From NCBI GenBank assembly GCA_963575745.1, contig CAUYUJ010016060.1, forward strand, positions 502,967-566,966: DNA of 64,000 nucleotides, in the 5' to 3' direction. The notes beneath the pieces are model-generated. The model saw only the letters and a program-made list of their open reading frames with translations. It had not been told where the DNA came from and did no database searches. Shown here in pieces: positions 63,932 through 64,000 of this stretch (position 1 is the stretch's first letter; each line of letters starts with the position of its first letter). This stretch comes from Prorocentrum cordatum. Its lineage: Eukaryota > Sar > Dinophyceae > Prorocentrales > Prorocentraceae. Position numbers and translations under genes: made by a program.

Positions 63932-64000
<69 letters not shown>
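63773..64000 (+). CDS. Candidate partial exon running into CAT repeats
   Basis: After CTTGTCTACTCTTGAAG the frame reads ESPAFQDVANAYLERQGTEG then PAWDARSGLAVAAWLGVWVS, with nearly all third positions G or C. It runs into Ile codons of the (ATC)n repeat without a stop before the window ends, so the exon probably stops before the repeat at about 63925. No family recognised. Confidence 0.3.
63928..64000 (+). repeat. CAT trinucleotide microsatellite at the window edge
   Basis: (CAT)n with one ACC interruption, continuing beyond the window. Confidence 0.95.

Overview
The window reads as a GC-rich, very repeat-rich nuclear segment from a eukaryotic protist, most probably a dinoflagellate. The reasons are a DUF4116-repeat protein gene with a plausible GC-AG intron, three decayed LINE-type retroelement fragments with RNase H and zinc-finger segments of the kind common in dinoflagellates, a decayed Ty1/copia-type gag-pol, and almost no compact coding DNA. 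A Prorocentrum-like genome is my best guess from recalled protein families, not from a search. No bacterial, organellar, rRNA, tRNA or CRISPR feature was seen. Most long open frames are by-products of GGA/CCT microsatellites, GC-rich DNA or phased repeats.

Layout: 0-6 kb holds purine/pyrimidine tracts, degenerate tandem repeats, a phased CTTGG array, two copies of a large palindrome, a terminal-inverted-repeat (TIR) element and a 91-bp minisatellite. 6.3-8.4 kb (+) is a 5'-truncated LINE relic. 8.7-9.9 kb (-) is a second retroelement ORF relic. 10-15 kb is mostly microsatellite and GC-rich DNA, with one foldback element and a second phased array. 18.2-20.7 kb (+) is a LINE reverse transcriptase/RNase H relic. 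21.6-22.85 kb is a long purine tract passing into ATG repeats. 23.2-24.3 kb is a 375-bp tandem array. 25.4-28.35 kb (+) carries the best host gene (DUF4116), whose putative intron is built of repeats. 30.4-32.0 kb is phased array. 35-37.3 kb is a duplicated AT-rich block. 38-41 kb is a cluster of foldback elements and 325-bp repeats. 48.3-52.8 kb (+) is a decayed copia-type element with a phased array between its gag and RT parts. 53.3-53.9 kb is a TTAGC/AGCAT array. 57.1-59.65 kb (+) is a candidate multi-exon membrane-protein gene with repeats in its introns. 59.9-62.2 kb is phased array again. The window ends inside a possible exon running into CAT repeats.

The most unusual signal is a degenerate motif (CTTGG on one strand, CCAAG on the other) recurring every 10 or 11 bases over blocks of 0.2-1.2 kb, about a tenth of the window. 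In three runs counted by hand the mean spacing is 10.6-10.8 bases, close to the DNA helical repeat. In several blocks the phased arms alternate with non-periodic cores in 310-375-bp units. Around these blocks lie several families of short foldback or TIR elements, one with convincing 3-bp target-site duplications. Apart from the DUF4116 gene and the candidate gene at 57-59.6 kb, nothing suggests genes acting together; the window is mainly a record of retroelement decay and repeat growth.
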